Part shown: positions 57,586 to 64,000 of the stretch, piece after piece
Numbering within the stretch: position 1 is the stretch's first letter
Layout of the letters: the number at the start of each line of letters is the position of its first letter
DNA from: Neoechinorhynchus agilis
Lineage: Eukaryota; Acanthocephala
Length of the DNA: 64,000 bases
Assembly (NCBI GenBank): GCA_051530055.1
Contig: CM121341.1
Coordinates: 6,944,001 to 7,008,000, forward strand
Reading direction: 5' to 3'
Translations under genes and position numbers: made by a program
Notes under the pieces: generated by a model
What the model saw: only the letters and a program-made list of their open reading frames with translations
What the model was told of the DNA's origin: nothing
Database searches by the model: none

Positions 57586-60500
57586 TTACTTTTTAATTTT
57601 TTGATTCCGTAGTAATAACATTCCCTTTCCCCCAAAAAAGGGCTTCATTTTAGAAAAAAAGGCGATCTCAAATCCAAATGATAAAAAAATAGTCTTGGCG
57701 CCTTTTAACAATTCCTGACTAATATATGGTTTCACAATGTCAGACCAGCAACGACTCAACGTACTCACAAATCGGATGTAATCTTCTTCGGTCATCTTCT
57801 TTACGATCGCGTCGATCAACTGATAGGAGAGGTAAGCCTTTTCGGTATCAATGACCAGTTTTAAAGCTACTGATAATAGAATCTCGAGGGTCCTATCGTT
57901 AGCTGATTGGTGAAGTTGTTCATTGATTGGAAGATACGACTGAGAATCTTGCACAAAGGCAACTAATACTTTTACTCCGATAGTTTCATTTGTTCGATCA
58001 GTTGAGCAAAATTGTGCCAATTTTTCAACAACGAGACTTGCCTGTGAGCTTCCATCTTGACCACAAATTCCTCCATCTAAACACTCTGCGATTCGACTAA
58101 AAATCCGTTTATCCTCCTGATCAACGTCTTCGATCGAACATAAAAATAGACTGATAATAGCACCGATATTACCTATAATCAATTTCTGATCGCTGCATCT
58201 ACAGATTGAATCGGCGAAACACACCAACGCACTCGGATACTTTATGGATTTATGTTCAGCCAAAAGACATGTGAGTAGATGCTGTGTTGATTGAGGGTCG
58301 AGAGTTTGAATGATGGCGAGGACACTATGTTTAAAGAACTTTTCTCCGGGAAATACTTCGTCGCGCTCGATTGGAGGTTCATTTGAAGAGAGCTGTTTAA
58401 GACATTCCATTAGAATCTCAGCAGTCCGACGAACGCCAAACAGTTTAAGTAAGTGAGGAACAATCAGTGAGAGACATGATCTCACCGATGGATCACTACT
58501 ACCCATGCCATCAACTAGTATACCGACCAAAACTCGTGATTGTTGGAACAGTGAGTCTCGAATCATGTACGATTGTTCAAGAATCCACGCAATTCCTTTT
58601 AGAACTCCACAATGTACAATTGGTCGATATTCGCCTTCGTTAACTTCCCGCAACAATTCATCGACAATCACATTGAAAGCCTTTTGATCGGCACCTATAA
58701 GCCGATAAAGTTCGCCGATCGACTTGGCCATAATGAATTGTACTTCGTGATCAGAATGAATGAGATTTTTCTTAATCGTGTCCAGAATTGTCGGCAAAAG
58801 TGAATTCATAATAGCAGTACTTCCATGAGCTGGAGAAAGCACTTTCCAAATATGAGCAGCTTTTTGTGCGTTTCCTGTGATGATATCGTTACTTGAGATG
58901 AAAAGTTCACTTAGTGTTCGATCCGTGTTTTGGGACCCGATACGTTTCTTAAGAACGGGATATCCCTGCTCGTTTTTCTTTAAATTAACATCCCCGTAGT
59001 CTTCAGAACACGAAATTTTGAACAAAAGATCTCCGAGAAGTATGACGGCTTGACCACGTACTCTCCAATTGTTGTCAAAGAGATGAAGTTTGATTTCATT
59101 TATCAGAAGATTGATCGAGTCTACATCATAACTAAGAGTGTCAACTAATCGTTTACCGAGAGAAGCGGACGCTCCTCGAATTTCTTCGTTTTCGTTTCCG
59201 ATAAGCTCAAGCACTACAACAAGCAATGATCCTACGTAATGCGTAAATACCTTAGGACTATTAACAGCGAGGAAGTCAAAGAAAACAAGCGAAGCATATT
59301 GACTCGAGGGAACTTGATGCAACAATTTAAGAAGGTTCTTTGTTTGTTCATGCAAATATTCTTCACCCATACCTACGGAAAGTTCGCATAGACCTTGTGC
59401 AGCGCCCATTTTCTGAATCGTCGATGAACCAATATCTGCTTTCATTTGATCAATGAACCAATTAGCGTACGAGTCAATCGCCTTCCCGCCTCGTTTCGAA
59501 GTCTTTGATACGATCACCGCCATTAGTTTCGCTATTCGACGGCGAACTTCAGGTGATGGGTCAATCAAGTGCTTCTTGCAATGATCGATCATAATATCGG
59601 CATAAGGAGCGATTCCATCGACCGGGGCATTAGAAAACAAGAATATCGATGCATCTGCTGTCTGCTGACGCATTTCAGCCAAACGGTCATTGAGTCCTCG
59701 TTCAAGTACCGGATGAAGTCAACGTCAAATAAAACAAAGCATTTGAAAAGGATTGTGTTGTTCAAAATAGACTATAGAAAGTGTATGTAGATCAAAAAAG
59801 TCCATCCAGAAAACAATAGACCTTTTTGGATTAAACATTGTTACGAAGAACTAGGTCTATTTTAGACTTGAAGTAAATTTAAACCAACGAAAAAGTCTTA
59901 AAAAGATCGCATGTCTCTTTACTTGAATGTAAGGGATTTTCTCAGTGTTTCATAAAAATGGTCTTATAAAAGAATGGATCACCCACCACCGACCATAGAC
60001 TGCATGTTGTTTACGGGAACAACTAAGGACGTAGAAGCAAGATCAAGAACGCCCTGTTCACTGTCCGTCATTCTACGGAGTCCTTGCATACAAGCCGATA
60101 ATCGATTAGCAGGATCTTGTATAGCAGAAATGACTAATGGAATCATAGCCCTCATATAGGCGTTCTTTGTGACCGAACCGAGATTCTGAAGTGATTTCTG
60201 AGCGCTTTCAAGTAGTTGCATTTGAGTCGCACTCAACAAGACATCAATAAGCTTTGGTACAATCGTCGGTAAACATTCATGGAGGTATTCAGGAGAACAA
60301 AATGCCATCATTCCGAGACATTCAACAGCACCTTTTTTGGTTCGCCATTGATTCGATTCGGTAGCGTCCATGAGAGAGGGAAGTACAAGTCGTATTGCTT
60401 TCGGACTTAAAGACTTAATCATCGCTCTGGAACATTGATCAGCGGCGGATCTGATCGAAGAATCATTATCCGAAAGTAAAGCAAGGATTGAAGAAAGGAT

Positions 60501-62774
60501 TGGAATGGCGAACATTTCAAACGCAGATCCATTTACGTCGAACATGGCACCGAATCCAAGAAGCGCTCCTTCTCGCGATTTATTTGATATCCCGCCAGTG
60601 CTCTCTATATTATGTTGCCATTCGGAAATAAAAGGAAGATTTGATAGCCGGGCAATCCCTATTCCTTTCCCAATTCCAGCAATTCCATACGCCACACCTC
60701 TTCTAGAAGATAGACTCTCATTTGAAGACAAACGTTGGTTGAGTCGGTTAAGTCTATCAGTAAGATTAACTGCAATTTGTGGGACAAGTTTGCCGAGGCA
60801 ATTCGCGACTGCTAATTGTACAAACCGAGAAGGTGTCGTCAGAATATCACATAATTGATCGATTACACTAAGAAGTTTAGATTCGTCATATTGAAGATAT
60901 CTTGCGATAGTTCCGATAAGAATAACTATATTTAATCGAACATTATCGTAAGTAGATGATTTTGAAAGTTTTGATAAATAATTATCGAGATACTTGACGA
61001 GATTATCACGATCGTTCCCATCAGCTCTATCGACCAAAATCGAAGCGACTCTTAGGAAATTTTCTCGTACTTCCACGACAGGACAATTAAAACCCTCGTG
61101 AACAATAAATTTGACAGTTAGTGCCATAATAAGCGATGAAGGAGCTGGTACAAACGATTCCCACATGGATCGAAAACAAAACGATATTGACTTGAACATT
61201 GAACACGTGTCGTTATCAAACCGTCTATCACGTCCGACCTTTGTAGTTTCATTAATCTGTTGATATCGAGCAATGAGCAACTCAGTTGTCTTCATTTGAA
61301 GGTCTAAATCGTTTTTAATGAGGAAAGGAATAGACGCTGATATATGGTCAAGAGGAAAAATGCCCAGATGAGATATTATGTCACTTATAATACCATCAGG
61401 AATTTTTGAGCGGATTCCATCGTATAGAGTAAGAATGCGATTACGTCTACTTGCGACTAAATGATCATCAGCTCGGCCAAAAACAATCAATCGAACTATT
61501 TGAAGGTGTAGATTAGTTGTATTAATAACACTCGTGATTGATTTTGCACTAATACAAATCATTCTAAGAATTATATCAGCAGATTTCCAATTGATGTCCA
61601 AGTATTTCACGAAAACAGCCGACAGCTCATCGAATGATCGCTCTAATCGGAAATACCAGTCACTTAGTCGCTCACAAATCATGAGTAAATCATCATGAGT
61701 TGAGGTGATCATCACCCTGGTGATATATCCCAATAAATAATCCAAAATCAAAATAACCATCCTATCGGAATTGTCTTCGTAGCGAAGATCGCGAATCTTA
61801 TCAGTACATTCGTCCAAAAGAGCTAATGATCGATCACTTAGCGTAGTATCGGAATGCTTAAGTTCGTCCAGAATGATCCATCGGAATTTTACCATTTGAA
61901 GTACACCTTCCAGCGTTTCTTCGATACGAATGCCTCCTTTCCTTTGTAATGATGACCACATCAATCGTTGATGCTCGAATTTCTCCGAACGACAGTATAA
62001 ATTGTAAACGCTTAGTGCAATATCTTTAGAAATGCTCGATTGAAGGTGAGCGTCAATGGCATCCATGAACAAAAAAAGGCATTGATCGACGATATCTTTT
62101 CTTATTACAACTTTCTTTAATGCATTCCATAATATCTGAGACCTTTTCCTTTTGTCCAGAAATTCCAACCTAAGCTTCTTCTCCTCCATCAAATGGACGT
62201 CGTATTGATCGACGAATTTTCCCTGTAAAAAAATGCGGATATCTCCCCGCTTTTGCTCCATTTTCTCCTTTAAAATCTCCAATTCTTCTTTTTCCTGTTT
62301 TGATTTCGCCATATTTCTTCGATCTTCAATGAAATCCGAAGTAAGTTGATTAATTATTTTCTCGCTAATCAGATGATTACAAGTCAAATTACTTTTGAGC
62401 AAAGCGTCGGCGCGATCGTCCGTAATCGCCGTGTACTTAAGAATCTCCAATATCTGTTTAAGGCACTCCACTGCAAAAACTTTCGACATTCTGAACATAA
62501 TCAGAACAGCGTTGGCGACAACTGAATCGTTACATTGCAAAATATCGTCTATTACAGATTTGACAACCGACTGTGAGTCCCCATCATATCGTTGCTGCTT
62601 AGGAAAATCAAACGGGTTCATGCGGTTCAAAGACAAATGAGCAAGGATTTGTATAATAATCGAAGAAAGATCAATGTTTAATCCGTCTGTTTGTTGTCGA
62701 TATTTCGATAAAAGCAAGCGCAAATAGTCCATTAGACGACACACTCCTGTGCGATTGCAACATCCAACTTTCAT
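57586..62774 (-). CDS. GCN1: GCN1 central HEAT-repeat part (two exons)
   Basis: Exons 59990-62774 and 57586-59696 join by a 293-nt GT-AG intron and sum to 4,896 nt (1,631 aa). The first exon has the charged coiled segment (MAKSKQEKEELEILKEKMEQ) seen before the GCN1 core, then RRGVAYGIAGIGKGIGIARL, NKSREGALLGFGAMF, AIRLVLPSLMDATESNQWRT and CLPTIVPKLIDVL, which closely track human GCN1 (RKGAAYGLAGLVKGLGILSL and onward). The second exon continues RLAEMRQQTADA, VRGQAVILLGDLLFKISC and HIWKVLSPAHGSTAIMNSLL. The end (FFGGKGMLLLRNQKIKK) lacks similarity. A TTCTTCAG acceptor lies 9 nt before the ATG at 62774. The whole is an array of HEAT repeats that binds ribosomes and GCN20-type ATPases. Confidence 0.9.
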
Positions 62775-63173
62775 TTTGTTTGCCTGAAGAAATTTTAATG
62801 AAGAAATTGTGGCTAATCGATTTAAAAAGAAATGGAGCCGAACTTAACGTAGTTGACAATTCGTTATGATTTCAAATTTATAAATTAAATGTTAAGTGTT
62901 ATTCTATTTTAAATTGAAACAAAAGCGCAACAAATCAAATAATTAATCCTCGAACTTCGAGTTTGGCGATCCCGAGCAATCGAACTTAAACCCTTAATGT
63001 GTAAAACTCATTTTTAGATGACTGAGGAAGAGACCTCCTCGCGAAACATTTCCCCTATAAATCAAATATAGTTTATGACCAAGTGTATTTTCACCAAAAT
63101 TATACAAAATGAATTCGCTTTTCTAGACTTAAATGTGATAAAATGAGAAATTACGAGAATAAAAATAAACAAT
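62775..63173 (-). other. Spacer between the GCN1 central ORF and the next upstream ORF
   Basis: It holds stops in all minus frames and a CTGAGGAAGAG...CGCGAAACATT hairpin-type motif near 63018, similar to motifs at 15583 and 57530. It could be a long intron or an intergenic spacer. Confidence 0.4.
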
Positions 63174-63995
63174 CTATAGGCACAATTCCTTCTCGACGGT
63201 TTCAAGTAACGACCGGAATAAAATCAAAAGCTGATCATCGTTCAACGTAAATTCACATTCTTTTTTCATCCAATCCAAAAGTTCAAGACTAGCACCATGA
63301 GTAATGGAGCATCCAGCAAGTTTAAGAGTGAATTCAGTTTTATTTGAGTTCAAGAGACTGATAGCACCACAGGCGAACGAAGTAGACCTTTCAGTTGCTA
63401 AAGTAGTCGAGTTTACATGTTCCTTGAGAGCATAAATCGTTTTCTTATCATCCGGAAATAGGCACAAATACCAAATCAGATAATCCGGAGATTGATTGGA
63501 TCTAGAATGATCTCTTACATTGAAACCATGTCGTTGTTTTAAATAAAACAGAATTTGTAGGGCTTTTGGTGAGTCCAAGTTCTTTAAAAGTTTTTCTATC
63601 TTATCCATACTCGATGAGAAAATATGACGATGAGCTACAAGATCGTCAATCAGAGTCTTTTTAATCAAATCAACACCTCTTGAATCGAGTAGATTATCTA
63701 GAGATTTACAAAGAAAATCGTACTGACCAGGACGAGCTCTTCTAATAAGAAATTTAAGAAGATGAGCTTTTTGATCATTTCTTAACGATGAATTCGGTCC
63801 AATGGTCACTAGAACATGTTCATCAAGTGTTTCGGCGTATATTAAACTGAGACAGTCGGCAACGGAATCACAAAGTTCACTTTCATTTTCGTATAAATCA
63901 ATCAGAGTATCCACGATAGATTTGAGTTTTTCAGCTAATCCGTTTTGAAGAATAAAATGAACGTATCGAAGTGCTACTTCTGTGTTTTTGAGCAA
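63174..63995 (-). CDS. Helical-repeat protein, probably the N-terminal part of GCN1 (runs off window)
   Basis: The 273-aa frame is open to the window edge. It is all-helical and Leu-rich (LRYVHFILQNGLAEKLKSIV; LLKFLIRRARPGQYDFLCKS; LLDWMKKECEFTLNDDQLLI), consistent with degenerate HEAT/ARM repeats. Its position directly upstream of the GCN1 core on the same strand fits the poorly conserved GCN1 N-terminus, but no motif confirms this. The stop at 63174 could be bypassed by a donor a few codons earlier. Confidence 0.5.
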   Translation of the reverse strand: MLKNTEVALRYVHFILQNGLAEKLKSIVDTLIDLYENESELCDSVADCLSLIYAETLDEHVLVTIGPNSSLRNDQKAHLLKFLIRRARPGQYDFLCKSLDNLLDSRGVDLIKKTLIDDLVAHRHIFSSSMDKIEKLLKNLDSPKALQILFYLKQRHGFNVRDHSRSNQSPDYLIWYLCLFPDDKKTIYALKEHVNSTTLATERSTSFACGAISLLNSNKTEFTLKLAGCSITHGASLELLDWMKKECEFTLNDDQLLILFRSLLETVEKELCL

Positions 63996-64000
63996 AAACC

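Noticed and set aside
59700-60020. Non-canonical intron in GCN1
   Set aside because: A first look suggested a junction without AG. A normal GTGGTG donor (59989) and an ACGAG acceptor (59697) join the exons in frame with a two-residue insertion.

Overview
This window reads as nuclear DNA of a small-genome animal. Genes are dense and mostly separated by a few hundred bases. Introns fitted here are GT-AG, most often about 45-90 nt with a few much longer. The gene set is metazoan: a voltage-gated K+ channel, lipin, the GATOR2 subunit WDR59, the centriole protein CENPJ/SAS-4, THOC6, proteasome subunits, cadherin-like receptors and GCN1. The phylum cannot be fixed from sequence alone. At several genes an AG 3' splice site lies 0-25 nt upstream of the start codon, which suggests spliced-leader trans-splicing or very short 5'UTR introns.

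Layout. 0-4 kb: a three-copy 383-bp promoter/5'-exon repeat leading into a four-exon Kv channel. 4-9 kb: a small secreted peptide, an intronless phosphoglycerate kinase, a LINE 3' end with a minisatellite tail, an unrecognised small gene and 5-formyl-THF cyclo-ligase. 10-15 kb: a 64-bp tandem repeat, a REEP/TB2-DP1 protein and lipin (minus). 15-18.7 kb: gene-poor, with a LINE endonuclease fragment and a foldback. 18.7-24.4 kb (minus): primase large subunit, then PSMA7 and PSMD6 only 200 bp apart. 24.4-26.6 kb: satellite-like arrays. 26.9-27.9 kb: THOC6. 28-33 kb: SINE, a degenerate LINE, and a near-identical 612-bp tandem array of a LINE C-terminal segment. 33.5-40.9 kb: WDR59 followed 20 bp later by CENPJ, with a secreted DUF4139-like gene inside a CENPJ intron. 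41-43.8 kb: retroelement remnants. 44-49.2 kb: an orphan two-repeat secreted protein, REXO4-like exonuclease and an orphan basic gene. 49.7-54.9 kb: three mini-cadherins. 55-55.6 kb: hairpin plus SINE. 55.9-64 kb (minus): GCN1, apparently split into separate ORFs.

Functional themes. PSMA7 (20S alpha4) and PSMD6 (19S Rpn7) are two parts of the proteasome on one strand with an operon-like gap. WDR59/CENPJ form a second tight same-strand pair. The mini-cadherins form a local family. Repeats include tandem arrays, foldback/MITE-like palindromes, a tRNA-derived SINE family and LINE fragments of at least two types. Exon models for Kv, PSMA7, CENPJ, lipin and the GCN1 central ORF were fitted by hand; each sums to a multiple of three, which supports them, but none was checked against transcripts or databases.
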